From: Archegozetes longisetosus | Lineage: Eukaryota > Arthropoda > Arachnida > Sarcoptiformes > Trhypochthoniidae | Reading direction: 5' to 3' | NCBI GenBank assembly: GCA_018873245.2 | Contig: JAEMBT020000004.1 | Location: 12,160,418-12,224,417, forward strand | Length of the DNA stretch: 64,000 nt | Part shown: in pieces, positions 49,088 through 59,798 of the stretch | How positions within the stretch are numbered: the first letter of the stretch is position 1 | Layout of the letters: every line of letters begins with the position of its first letter | Translations under genes and position numbers: made by a program | Notes under the pieces: generated by a model | Told to the model about the DNA's origin: nothing | What the model saw: only the letters and a program-made list of their open reading frames with translations | The model's database searches: none

Positions 49088-50533
49088 ATGCATTCGTCAT
49101 ATTTGATATCATTATTGCTAATATCAACTTTAATCTGCTTATCACAAGCTATTGATGGTACTAAACAGAAATCTCAACAGACTTCTCAGGAACGTTCTGA
49201 AGAAAGTACTAAAGACAGTTCTAATTGTTTTGAGGAAAGTAATGAACAGATCACTGATAATAAGGTATTAACGCTCGGTCCAAACGAATTGAGCAGAATT
49301 CTCATTGAAGGCTCGCATTCGTTTTCATTCGACTTAATAAAAGAGTTACATAAATTTGAAGCCAAAGACAATTCGTCAGGACTTTTAGTAAGTCCTTCAT
49401 CGATATGGTCTGCTTTGCTGATCACCTATATGGGAGCTAAAGGAGAAACCGAAGCAGAATTGAGAAATAAGTTAAAACTAAAAAATATACCAAAACTTTC
49501 AGTTGGAATGGCTTATCAAGGATTGAGATTATGGAGTGATTTGAAGAAAAATATGTCAAAGATCTCCGAGTCATCGTCTGAAAAGACAACTTTATCTCAA
49601 GCGAACAAAATATTTTTGAGCAACAATGTACAACTCGATCAATGCCTAACGCAATTTTTTAGTGCAGACATTCAACAAATGGATTTCAATTCAAAACCCA
49701 TTCAATCATTAAATCAGATCAACGAATGGGTCAAGGAGCAAACCAGAGGTAAAATTGTTGATCTGATACCGAATGGAGCTATAAATCCGTGGACAAAGAT
49801 GATAATCGCAAATGCAGTCTATTTTAAGTCAAAGTGGTTGAATCAATTCAATAAAGAAAATACTAAAAAAGCAACTTTTTTCGTGTCGCCGACCGACGAA
49901 ATTCAAGTCGATATGATGTCAATCGAGACAACTTTAATGTTTGGCATATCAGAGAGACTTCAGGCAACTGCTATTGAGCTATCGTACGCTGATCCCGATT
50001 ACTCGATGATCATTATATTACCTCACATTAGTAAAGGACTCGATTCATTGATTCGTTCGATCAAACCTTCAGATCTGTACGAATTAGTCAGCACTATGTA
50101 TGACGATGAAGTCAATGTGGTTCTACCAAAGTTCAAAATGGAACAACAGTTCGAACTGGCGGGACCGCTATATTCAATGGGAGTCAAGCGCTTATTTGAT
50201 CCTCGATTTGCAGACCTCTCAGGATTCTTTGAGGGCAATTCTTCATCAATGAACGGCATTGCTCTCAATTCAGTTGTACATAAATCGCACATAACTGTCA
50301 ACGAAGAGGGTACAGAAGCCGCAGCCGCCACTGCTATGATTTATGGCAGGTCTGAACAAATGACTTGTACAGTATTTATAATTTGTTTTAATTGTATTTA
50401 TTGGATTTCCAGGTCTGGGCGACCAGTATTTCCTACACAATTCGTAGCCAACAGACCATTCCTTTATCTTATTCGAGACGTGGCTACGAATTTCATATTG
50501 TTTTTGGGAACTGTAAGAAGACCACTGCAATAA
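49088..50533 (+). CDS. Secreted inhibitory serpin with an intron in the reactive-centre loop
   Basis: Serpins trap serine or cysteine proteases by loop insertion. A signal peptide (MHSSYLISLLLISTLICLSQ) opens the protein; a Ser/Glu/Lys-rich spacer precedes the fold. Family marks include ANAVYFKSKWLNQF, the breach and hinge region VNEEGTEAAAATA (small residues typical of an inhibitor), and the signature FVANRPFLYLIRD. A 63-bp intron (50350-50412, GT to AG) lies just after the hinge. Removing it gives AMIYGRSGRPVFP and 460 residues, and a loop of normal length; keeping it stays open and adds 21 hydrophobic residues to the loop. With P15 at Gly, P1 falls on Ser or the adjacent Arg, so a trypsin-like protease is a likely target. 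The Arg-Ser pair resembles that of antithrombin. Confidence 0.92.
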   Translation: MHSSYLISLLLISTLICLSQAIDGTKQKSQQTSQERSEESTKDSSNCFEESNEQITDNKVLTLGPNELSRILIEGSHSFSFDLIKELHKFEAKDNSSGLLVSPSSIWSALLITYMGAKGETEAELRNKLKLKNIPKLSVGMAYQGLRLWSDLKKNMSKISESSSEKTTLSQANKIFLSNNVQLDQCLTQFFSADIQQMDFNSKPIQSLNQINEWVKEQTRGKIVDLIPNGAINPWTKMIIANAVYFKSKWLNQFNKENTKKATFFVSPTDEIQVDMMSIETTLMFGISERLQATAIELSYADPDYSMIIILPHISKGLDSLIRSIKPSDLYELVSTMYDDEVNVVLPKFKMEQQFELAGPLYSMGVKRLFDPRFADLSGFFEGNSSSMNGIALNSVVHKSHITVNEEGTEAAAATAMIYGRSEQMTCTVFIICFNCIYWISRSGRPVFPTQFVANRPFLYLIRDVATNFILFLGTVRRPLQ

Positions 50534-51021
50534 TCAAAAAAGAATGTATTTATTCCAACATTTTTTAATATCTATAATATATAATTAATAAGTGATAATT
50601 GATCCAAAACTAAGTTAAGATGTTATTCAAATTTTAAAAATTGATGCAGATTTACATCAGAATGTTTAATTATTGATATATCACAGGTCTGTACAGTTTT
50701 AAGAATGTTGTTAAGTTGCTTCGGTTTACTAAACTAAGTAAAAGGAATCGGATAAATTAAAAGGTCACTTCAGTGTTTAGTTTATCAATTATATCAAAAA
50801 ATCTGCTCAAATCAAAGTAACTCAAATATTTGTATTTTCTTTCTTAAAATGTATCAATTTTTGAGGACCAATTTAAAAGGAAAAGCAAAATAATCATAAT
50901 TATATACTGAGAATAAAAATTTGATAAATTTGGAAATATTTAACTTATTTACATATTTAATAAATTGTTTTAAATGAAGTTAGTTTGTTACCATTACTAA
51001 AAACATTTCTTTTAATTACTA
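50534..51021. other. Convergent 3' ends of serpin and LAMP-A
   Basis: AT-rich. It holds the 3' UTRs of the serpin (plus) and LAMP-A (minus). Nothing else was recognised. Confidence 0.5.
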
Positions 51022-53267
51022 CTACACTGATTGATACGCCAATCGACGACTACGTCTTCTGCCGATAAAATATGCAATTAAAACAATAATGACCAGACCG
51101 GCTAATGAAGCTCCGACTGCAATTGGTACAACATCACTGATCTTTACCACAGCACAATCAACCGCTAAGATAATTCAAATATTCGGTTAGTATAAAATTT
51201 CAAATTAAGGCTAAATAACTGTAGTACCATCATCGAATTGTCCATCATTCTTTTCATATATGCCTCAACTCTAGAGCTAGTGAAATCTATTTTAGCCTCT
51301 TTTGGTAGCAAACTGGATCCATCATTATCGAGTAGAGCTGTTTGTGCGTCACTACACGAGTACGAGCTCTGTTTCGCCACTTTGAATAGTTTCAAGTCAC
51401 TTTTGCTTACTTTCACTATTTTATCTGTTGAAAGTTTTCGAAATAAATTAGTGAACCAAACAATTAACATGACTTACTGTATTGATCGGGATGAAGATAT
51501 GATGGAAATAGTTCTTTAGTTAAATTGTATGAGAGCTCAACTTGTTCGACGAACACTCCATCTTGAGAACTGTTGAATTTAAGAGTCAAATTGGCCGAAG
51601 TATATTCTTTGTCAACAAAACCGATAACAATTGCTTCTGGTTGAGAATCATTGGAACTGCAATAACTGTCCTGTTGATTGACTGTTGCATTGATAGGAAT
51701 GTTGAATCCAGTTGTCTCTTCAGTACCATTTGTGTTATTGTATTTGATGGTGATTTGAACCTTAAATTGAGCTTTAATGCAAGTTTTGTTATTCTGAGTG
51801 ACATTTCCTATCCATTGTTCAGGACTTTCAGTCGGAGGTATCGTTGGAATTGGTGTCGTAGTAGTTGGAGCAACAGTTGATGTTGTAGTCTTATTTGTAA
51901 TTGGTTCTGTTGTAGTCGCATTAGTAATTGGCTCTGTTGTGGTCGCATTAGTAATTGGCTCTATTGTTGTCTTATTCGTAGTCGGTTCTGTTGTTGTGCC
52001 ATTGGTTTGTATCGAGGACTGACCACTAACCAATGCTGTTTTATATAGTATATAATTCATTAACAATCTATACTATCAAGTATTTGAGATAAATATTTAA
52101 ATATAAGTAATATTGTTGCTTCAACTTGCAGCTATTAGTCATTAATTTATAATTTTGGTGTAGGTTGCAAATTTAGAATAATCAGTTATTTTTATAACTT
52201 TTTTAAATCTATATTTAATTTTGCTATATCATAGTTTATTAGACGATTATTTCCTAAAAACTAAAAAATGTGAATATTAATTTATAAAAGATGCCAAAAA
52301 ATATATGACAATACAATCGAGAAGAGAGCATTGTTTGAAAGTCAATCTGAAATTCAATACAAATAGCGACTGAAATAACATTGATTCGCTAAATAAATAA
52401 AACATTTACATTAAGTCCAATCAATCAATAGGTTGTCAATGAAAGAATGTGTTCAGAATAGGTTCATAGCTAACTTTTGCATATTTTAGGCAATTTCAAA
52501 CGACTTAGTCTAATGAAAAGTTGAATATTTGCTTATATTAAGCTTTGGGTTATCAGACAAACAATTAATTATTTGCTATCTTCTGACAAAAAGTCGATTA
52601 AAACAAATTTAGCCAAGAGTGCATTCAATCAAAAATGAGATAACCTCACAATTGACTGCTCTTATCAATAATTTAAGTACTAAATGATACTGTTTATAAG
52701 AGCTTTGATGAAGTTTCCAGTTCTTCAACTTTAATCTCGTCTCTTATTCAGCAAATTTTGAACTGACTACCGATAAATCTTTACTAAATTATCATTTGAA
52801 AAAAACAAATCAAAGCAACCGTTTCTCACTCAATAGTAGAATAAATAATAGAACAAAATCATAATAATTAACGAAAACAAGGCAATGAGCTAAGTAAAAA
52901 ACAACTGATAACAAAGTTAACATTAAACGCAAGTCAATTAATTGAATGAAAAATCGAGAAAAACAAAAACTACAAAAGCATAGAGACAAATGCGACGCAA
53001 AACAATCGTATTCCATTTTTACTTATACAAAACATCTATTAATAGGTTCCCAGATTTAAAGTTAAATCGTACGACATCATAGCAAATATGCACTCATATT
53101 ATTAAAAATAGTCAAATATTTAATTAAGGCATAAATTAAATTTGAAGTAATGTGACAAATCATATATGATAACTAAATTGAATCTCAATTAATTTCAGTG
53201 AAACGCTTTTCACTTAATTAAAAGACTTACCAATTATTGAAATCAATAAGAATACAATTCGAGGCAT
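51022..53267 (-). CDS. LAMP1: LAMP-family lysosomal membrane glycoprotein, copy A, with an apparent one-base deletion
   Basis: LAMPs are heavily glycosylated type I proteins of lysosome membranes. Exons 53231-53267, 51478-52035, 51228-51424 and 51022-51164, all introns in phase 1. They encode a signal peptide (MPRIVFLLISIIALVSGQ), a Thr-rich mucin-like segment (repeat TTTEPITNA), a LAMP domain with many N-x-S/T sites and spaced Cys, one membrane span (VVPIAVGASLAGLVIIVLIAYFI) and a basic tail ending LAYQSV, a YxxPhi sorting signal. The third exon is 197 bp against 198 in copy B. As written, the frame shifts in ATATATGAAAAGAATG (51252-51267). One more A in the AAAA run would restore KNDGQFDD, the correct donor phase and the whole membrane anchor (311 residues). 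I therefore suspect a homopolymer error, though a real null allele is possible. Confidence 0.88.
51899..52000 (-). repeat. 27-bp coding minisatellite in LAMP-A
   Basis: About four tandem 27-bp units code TTTEPITNA/K-type nonapeptides, each with an N-x-T glycosylation site. They form the mucin-like stalk. Confidence 0.85.
52036..53230 (-). other. First intron of LAMP-A
   Basis: This 1195-bp intron separates the signal-peptide exon from the mucin exon. No other gene is seen in it; the minus-strand frame at 52810-53016 has no support. Confidence 0.6.
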
Positions 53268-53781
53268 CTTATCGGCAATTAGTTTAACTACAATTTGTGC
53301 AAATGATTGTTTAATAAACGGTATATTAATTACTGCTTAGATATGATTTCTTTGTCAATAAAAAAGAAAATGAGACTCTCTTTTCGATTTTGTTCTCTAA
53401 ACGCCCTATAGACTGATAAATACATTTTCAATGACTTCAGTTCAACAGAACTAATATTCCCCTCAAGGGCAGAAAGTTCTCTGTTTGCAAACATTTAAAT
53501 ACTCTGAGACGTGCGCAAAACAATTAAATCTGCTGGAATAAAATACACTAAATTTCAGGGAACTGGACCTGAACATGAAAGTCTAGTAAAAATGAACTAA
53601 AATAATTAAAACTAAACGTAAAACAAGGAAATGTTAATCTGAAACTAACTTTGATCATATGGTAAAATTCCACTGAATTCAGACTATTATTCATGATCTG
53701 AAACTTCAGACCTTTTCAACTCTGATATCAATATATGATACATACAAGCAATCGATCAAACGTTTATGACTGAAAGTTTGT

Positions 53782-53790
53782 TATATAAAA
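53782..53790 (+). promoter_or_regulatory. Candidate TATA box upstream of MED4
   Basis: TATATAAAA lies 180 bp before the MED4 ATG, in the 700-bp region between the divergent starts of LAMP-A and MED4. Housekeeping genes such as MED4 often lack TATA, so this is tentative. Confidence 0.3.
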
Positions 53791-53969
53791 GTATAGAATA
53801 TTAGTTGATCGTTACGGCTATTTGTCAGATTTGTTCATTTACGTCATTGACGACAAGAAAAGTATGCAAAAGTTGAATATTTTCTAAATTAACAATCAAT
53901 TTTCTATCAATTAGTTTGTAGAGATAATTTTCGAACTAAAAAATTAATTGAATTGCCAGCTCAATAATA

Positions 53970-55098
53970 ATGTCTTCGAATAAGTGCGTTCGCGACAAAC
54001 TATTGTCAATCATCGATGACATCGAATTGATATCAAAGTAAGAAAATTGTTGTCATTTATTTCAATTCGATTGTAATTTATTTAAATTGCATTTTAGAGA
54101 ACTTTTTGAAATAGTATTGACCCCAAAGCCTTTAAGACAAAATCAAACTCTAGATAATAATCAACTGGCAGATCTTCTTGTGGCCAAAGATAAAGAACTG
54201 AAGAATGAATTGAAATTGGCCGAAGAACAGGAGCAGATCGAAAAGAAGATTAAAACTTTGAAGAGTGAAGTCGAGAAACAAGACGAAGAGATCAGAAAAT
54301 TGCAAAAACATTTGAAAGAAGCGGAACATATTTTGGTGCGAATGATAATTAAAATTTACATTTCATTCTATCGGATCCTTATTATCTTCTTTTCTGATAA
54401 CTAATTATTGGTATTATTTGAATGTCTTTTTATTTATTTTTTAAGAGTTATGTCTATTAGTTTTGAAGTTTTATTTTTAGAATATTTTTCAAATTATACA
54501 CAATTAACTAAATCTATAAGAAAAATTCTAACAATTTTTATGAATACCTGTTGAAAACTACTTGAATATTAATTTAGTTTTTATGTTAAATATTTAGGCG
54601 ACAGCTATATATCAAGCAAAACAAAAGCTATCAATGATAGCAAAAGCCAACGCACATCCAATACCATCAGAGGAATTAATAAAATATGCTCATAAAATAA
54701 GTGCAGCTCATTCAGTGTCTGCTCCTTACAACTGGGAAATTGGAGATCAAAGACGTCCATATCCCACAGATATTGAAATGAGATCTGGACTTCTAGCTAA
54801 CTATAATGACCCAACCATTGCAAGTAATTTAATGCAACAACAGTCACATCAGATGAGCTCTTATGGGGCCCAACAACAGCAACAACAACAATCACAATCA
54901 GAATTGACTCGACCCTCAAGTACAGCCAGTACTTCGAGTGGTTCATCGTTCGCGTGGCAGAACGACATCAAACCCAATATAAGTACGCTTCCCTCATTTT
55001 CACATCATGGGTTAGATGTCAAGTCTAGTAAAGAGAACGATGACGTTGAAGTAATGTCCACTGATTCTTCAAGTAGTTCTTCAAGTGATAGCCAATGA
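53970..55098 (+). CDS. MED4: Mediator complex subunit 4 (MED4)
   Basis: MED4 is a middle-module subunit of Mediator, which links activators to RNA polymerase II. Exons 53970-54037, 54098-54335 and 54598-55098 join in phase to 268 residues (human 270). The N-terminus has [20 protein letters not shown], followed by a long coiled coil with many Glu/Lys heptads ([20 protein letters not shown]). After the second splice comes [20 protein letters not shown] and [20 protein letters not shown], the conserved MED4 signature, then [19 protein letters not shown]. The tail has a Gln run (54869-54890), and Ser/Thr-rich sequence ending SSSSSSDSQ. It lies between two LAMP genes: its start faces LAMP-A head to head, and its end meets LAMP-B tail to tail (312 bp apart). 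Confidence 0.95.
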
Positions 55099-55410
55099 TT
55101 CACTACTAAACTTTTGTTTGTTCATAATTAATTTAATTTTTCCATTTTTGTTTTATTACTTAGACCCTTTTGATTATGTGAATCAATAAATTTAATATCT
55201 CATATTTTCAAAGTATATTTTAATTACTGATTTATGAATCATTTTATACAAGTTCTCAAAATTGAAAAGTTCTATCTTGAAAAAATTGTGTATTATATTA
55301 TGCATTCATTTTGTTATTATTCAAAACTATCAAACTAGTTACCAATCGAAGTTGCTCACTAAAATGATCGGTTTTACCTGGAATCAAACGTAATTAAAAT
55401 AAATAAATGG

Positions 55411-57142
55411 TTAGGTCATCGATGAATATGAAGCTTTGGAGTTTCTTCGTTTTCCAATAAAAAATGCGATCAAAACAATTAAGACAAGTACTCCCAAAGC
55501 AGCTCCAACTATGATCGGAACAGTCGAAGAGACGTCTTGCACTTTATTGTCTGCTTGGCATACAGCGGCTATATAAGAAACAAGACGTTAAAACCTTGTC
55601 TATTACTGAGTATCGTCAGATTTGAAATGTTCATTTTCTTCGTTAGTCTATGAATTTTTAAATTTCATATAAGAGCTGTAGTGAATCGAAAGTATATCTG
55701 ATGTATACTTCATGAGTGCACTGGTACTAAACCAATAGGTACATTTAAATGAAATTAAAATTGCGAATGTTGATTAAAATGCGAAAACTCAGATATCAGT
55801 TCAAATTATAAGGAATGAATGATAGAAAAGTGATGTATAATTGAAGAGACAATAAAATGTATAAATACCGTCACTAAAACTAGTGGATTTGTCCTGAACG
55901 TAAGCCTGAACTTGAGCATTAGTAATATCCAGTTCTATTCTTTCAATCTGAAAGTCAGGATCAACGTTTGCAAGTACAACGCTTGTTTGAGAATCGCATT
56001 TATATGACTGAGATTTACTGACACTAAACATTGCTAAACTGTTGTTCTCGGCGGTTACCATTTTGTCTATTCAAAAAGATCGAAAGTTTAACTCATGAAA
56101 AAATAGGTACTTATGAAAGGGTGTAGTTTGGAATGGTCAACTTAATTGACTTACTATAATCTTTTGGATTGATATAACCGGGGAATATCTCTTCTGTTAA
56201 ATTAAACACAAGTTTAACACTTTCAACAATTATAGTGTTGTCTTTTGTCATATTGAATGTGAGAGAAATGCCTCCCATCGTTTGATTTTGATCTTCAAAG
56301 TTCAATACCAAGACTTGAGTATCGCTTATATTGCAATTACTTTCTTTTTGATTAACAACAGCATTTCCTGGAAGATTGAATCCAGTTTCCGGATGTCTAT
56401 TTTTGATCGAACTGTTGTACACTATTCTGAAAGTTGCAGCGAATTCGGCCAAAATACAAACCGAACCATTCTCTGAGGATGAAACATTCCAGATGGCTGT
56501 TGGAGGGCTTGGGGGCGGAGGTGTTGTCGGCTCTAATGGAGTTGTCGAAGGTTCTGTTGGTTCTGTACTTGTGTTTCGAGTAGTTGGTGATTGTGAAGCT
56601 GTTGGGGTTTGTGGTTTTGGAGTACTTGTCGCCCGTGATGTTGGAGTACTTGTCGTTGGTGATATTGGGGTACTCGTCGCCTGTGATGTTGGGGTACTTG
56701 TCGCCCGTGATGTTGGAGTACTTGTCGTTGTTGATGTTGGGGTACTTGTCGCCCGTGATGTTGAGGTACTTGTCGCCCGTGATGTTGGAGTACTTGTCGT
56801 TGGCGATGTTGAGGTACTTGTGGTCGTTTGTGACGCTGTAGTACTTGTGGTCACTTTTGATGAAGGAGTTGCTGTTGTTGAAAAAATTGTTATATTTAGT
56901 GTTGAAAAATAAGTAATTGAGTTAGAAGTTGATGTTATCTCTGTTTAAAGATTGAATAAGTTCTAATAATTTTTTCTGTACTCTCTCTTATTATATTGGT
57001 ATTAGCTAGAATTTAAATCAAAATTACAAATCTTCCTCATTTTTCAAGAAGTATATTATTGAAAAGAAATCTTTGAACATGAAAGATATGACATACCAGA
57101 TATTGCACAGAATAGTACAAAAGCTAAAATAAACTTAAACAT
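55411..57142 (-). CDS. LAMP1: LAMP-family lysosomal membrane glycoprotein, copy B
   Basis: Exons 57097-57142, 56155-56940, 55869-56066 and 55411-55568 join with all introns in phase 1, giving 395 residues. It has a signal peptide (MFKFILAFVLFCAIS), a long Thr/Ser/Pro mucin region with eight-residue TSTPTSRA-type repeats, a LAMP domain with N-glycosylation sites, a Cys pair pattern like copy A, and an extended domain end with KSQSYKCDSQ and AQVQAYVQDK. One membrane span (VPIIVGAALGVLVLIVLIAFFIG) precedes the tail KRRNSKASYSSMT, with YSSM fitting a YxxPhi lysosomal signal. Exon number, phases and sizes parallel copy A (37/46, 558/786, 197/198 and 143/158 bp), so the two are a tandem duplication now separated by MED4. 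This copy has an intact frame. Confidence 0.92.
56612..56830 (-). repeat. 24-bp coding minisatellite in LAMP-B
   Basis: Eight or so tandem 24-bp units, differing at a few positions (such as CGCCCG against CGTTGG), code octapeptides of the type TSTPTSRA. Array length probably varies between individuals. Confidence 0.88.
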
Positions 57143-57792
57143 TTTGAATCAAAAAGAAAATTATACAAATAGAATGAGTTCAATCAAACTTAAGATCGAA
57201 ATGTTCAAAACTCAACTTCTGTCTGTAAGTAATGCAAAACTCCCCTCTATTAATATGATTGCAATGGCCATCGCGATTTTATCGTTTTGATAATGAAAAA
57301 CAATGAAAACATGGCAATATCTGGATGCAATCGTATAGCAAACCACGGGATAAAATACCTTTAGATTATAAGGTTCATCGATAACACTTGAATGCGACTC
57401 AAGTAATGCGTGCTTTTTTGTATGTAAAATTCTAACAATGTTTGGTCTGCTGATAACAGATATATTAATTGTTCGAGCAGGAAAATAGTATCGAGTTGAT
57501 CAGTTTTAATTATAACAATCAATTCATTAAAAATTATATAATTCTGTAAAGTTTACAATAACAATTAACATAGGCTAGCTTAGGCTCGAGTCTATTAGGC
57601 TCAAGCTCAGTTAAACTGAGCCTGTGCTTTTATTTTATTAATCTAGTCACAATGAATCACAACACCCTGAAACAAATATATTTGAAAAGATAACTCGCAC
57701 TCAAAATAATTTACTTTATTGTCAAAAATATTTTGAATAGAAACAAGTAAACAATCAATGATTAAAGCAAAAAATATTCTAGATTAATAAAT
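57143..57792. other. Intergenic between LAMP-B and DDX56
   Basis: It contains the LAMP-B promoter side and the DDX56 3' flank. At 57568-57626 short GGCTC/GAGCC words form a hairpin (GCTCAGTTAAACTGAGC). Nothing else was recognised. Confidence 0.5.
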
Positions 57793-59511
57793 TTACTTGT
57801 TTTTCCTTTTGTTCTTATATTTTCGTTTACTATTAGCTCCGTGAAATTTGAATGTTTTCAACGGATCGTTTTGTTTCATATCTCTATTTACTTTTATTCT
57901 CTTTTTACGTTTAGGGACATAACTGAGACTGGCTTCTTCTTCTATTCTTTTATTAGACCTTTTAGATTTAACCACAGATTGTAAAGTCGGTGGAACTATA
58001 TATTCGGGAACGTCTTTCAGATGACTTTTATGCTTAACTGTATGTAAAGCCTTATCGTGTTTTAAAATCTTCTGATCTTTTGGGTGTTCTTCAAAGTAGC
58101 TTTTGAGTTTTTGTGAAGTAAGCATTTCCCGTTTGATTTCTTTAATTCTCGCTTCTCTGATGGCAATAGTAGTGACAGCTCTCAAGGCATCTCTTGATCG
58201 ATATTTGAAAGCTTCCAATTCTTCCATTTTGAATTGATAGGGCTTAAAATTTGAGTTTGAACTAAAAGCTGACCGAACGGCATCAAAATATATCTGTTCT
58301 TCGGGACTGATTAGTGAAAGAACTGTACCTTCACTTGAATCATGACCCCTCGCGGTTCTTCCGACTCTATGAGTGTAAGAGTCGACAGTTGTCGGAAAAT
58401 CAAAATTTATTATATTGGAAACAAATTTGAAATCAATTCCACGAGAAACACCATATTCTTCATCACGTTTCCGTTTCGATTTAAATTTCTTACTCTTTCG
58501 CTGTGAGGCGTCTGCCACACACTTCTCATCAGATGCTATTATGATGTCGTAGATACCATTATTGAATTGATTAACAATAAAACATCGACTCGCAATCGGT
58601 AGTTCACTGTTAAGAATACAAGTTCTTATTCCAAACTGTTCTAAAAATAGCTTCAATTTATAGCATCTATCGACAGATCTCACAAATATAATAGTTTTGC
58701 CGCGAACTAAATTCAACTTAAAAAGTGAATTAATCAAAACAAATTTGTCCTCTTCTTCGCACTGAATGTGATACTGAATCAATTTGTCACTATCTGGTAG
58801 TTCTGGTTCTTCCAGTTTGAGAATAACAGGATTGTGGAGAATCAATTTCTTCAAATTCTTAACGTCTGGATTAAGAGTTGCAGACATGAGGAAGGATTGA
58901 CATCCGATTTTGGGGACAAAATCCAAGACTTGCATCAAGTCTTGTTCATAACCAAATGAAAACATCAGGTCTGATTCATCGATCACTAAAAACTTTAATT
59001 CATTCTTAATATTCGGCAAATGTTTTGCCTGAATATGCATTAAAACACGACTCGGAGTCCCAATTATGATATCAGGCTTTTCGGCAGTTATAATGGCTTT
59101 AAGATCATCGACGCGACCAGTAGAAATGTCGACAACAGTTACATCTCGCGAACAGAAAGCAGTCAATTGTTTGAAGTGTTGTGTCAATTGATTGCACAAC
59201 TCTTTGGTCGGCGCCAACACTAAAGCTCTGGTCTCTCGAGTAGTCTCACTATTACTGGTCTTCGTTGATAAAAGACTATTGATTATAGGTATGGCAAAGG
59301 CAGCACTCTTTCCAGTGCCAGTTCGAGCACGAGCTAAGACGTCGTTGCCTTCGAGTGCCAAAGGAATGGCTTTTTCTTGAATAAGAGTCGGCGAATGCCA
59401 TCCAATAGAAGAGATCGCATGCAATATGCGTGAGTCTAAACCCATTTCACTGAATTCAATTAATTTTTCTTCTGCCACTTCTTCGTCTTCCCCACTCACT
59501 TCCGGTTCCAT
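57793..59511 (-). CDS. DDX56: DEAD-box RNA helicase DDX56 (Dbp9), with DESD in motif II
   Basis: DDX56/Dbp9 is a nucleolar helicase for 60S ribosome assembly. The single exon encodes 572 residues (human 547). Motifs in order: Q motif GWHSPTLIQEKAIP (38-50), motif I ARTGTGKS (62-69), Ia APTKELCNQ (100-108), Ib GTPSR (151-155), motif II DESD (178-181) followed by LMFSFGYE as in DDX56, motif III SAT (210-212), RGID (357-360) and motif VI HRVGRTARG (381-389). A basic insert KSKKFKSKRKRDEEYG precedes RGID, as in other DDX56 proteins. The C-terminus has DALRAVTTIAIREARIKEIK and a Lys/Arg-rich nucleolar tail. Ala to Ser in motif II keeps the catalytic Asp and Glu and is probably tolerated. No intron is seen. 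Confidence 0.96.
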   Translation of the reverse strand: MEPEVSGEDEEVAEEKLIEFSEMGLDSRILHAISSIGWHSPTLIQEKAIPLALEGNDVLARARTGTGKSAAFAIPIINSLLSTKTSNSETTRETRALVLAPTKELCNQLTQHFKQLTAFCSRDVTVVDISTGRVDDLKAIITAEKPDIIIGTPSRVLMHIQAKHLPNIKNELKFLVIDESDLMFSFGYEQDLMQVLDFVPKIGCQSFLMSATLNPDVKNLKKLILHNPVILKLEEPELPDSDKLIQYHIQCEEEDKFVLINSLFKLNLVRGKTIIFVRSVDRCYKLKLFLEQFGIRTCILNSELPIASRCFIVNQFNNGIYDIIIASDEKCVADASQRKSKKFKSKRKRDEEYGVSRGIDFKFVSNIINFDFPTTVDSYTHRVGRTARGHDSSEGTVLSLISPEEQIYFDAVRSAFSSNSNFKPYQFKMEELEAFKYRSRDALRAVTTIAIREARIKEIKREMLTSQKLKSYFEEHPKDQKILKHDKALHTVKHKSHLKDVPEYIVPPTLQSVVKSKRSNKRIEEEASLSYVPKRKKRIKVNRDMKQNDPLKTFKFHGANSKRKYKNKRKNK

Positions 59512-59790
59512 TGTTTTTGATTAGTTTATAATTTTTCGTAATATTTATAAAACACAAACTTTAGTTCGATTATTAATACTTTTAAAAAGAACTGGTCATA
59601 AGAAACGCATGTTATTGTGTATGATTTAAAACTGATAAACGCATGCGCAAAACTTTTGGCACCAAATACGATTTTCCATACAATGGGCTTAGCTTAGGAC
59701 TCAATTGGATCATAAAATGATTGACTTTCCTATAATTTAAATTTATTAGTTTGACTATTTTCCTACTATTCTATGCGCTCTCATTCATTA
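59512..59790. other. Upstream flank of DDX56
   Basis: AT-rich, no clear motif. It contains GCGCATGCG-like sequence around 59638-59647 (ACGCATGCGC), a possible binding site. Confidence 0.3.
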
Positions 59791-59798
59791 GTTTGAAT

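Noticed and set aside
56376-56912. Val/Gly-rich 178-codon plus-strand frame
   Set aside because: Antisense shadow of the LAMP-B mucin repeat.
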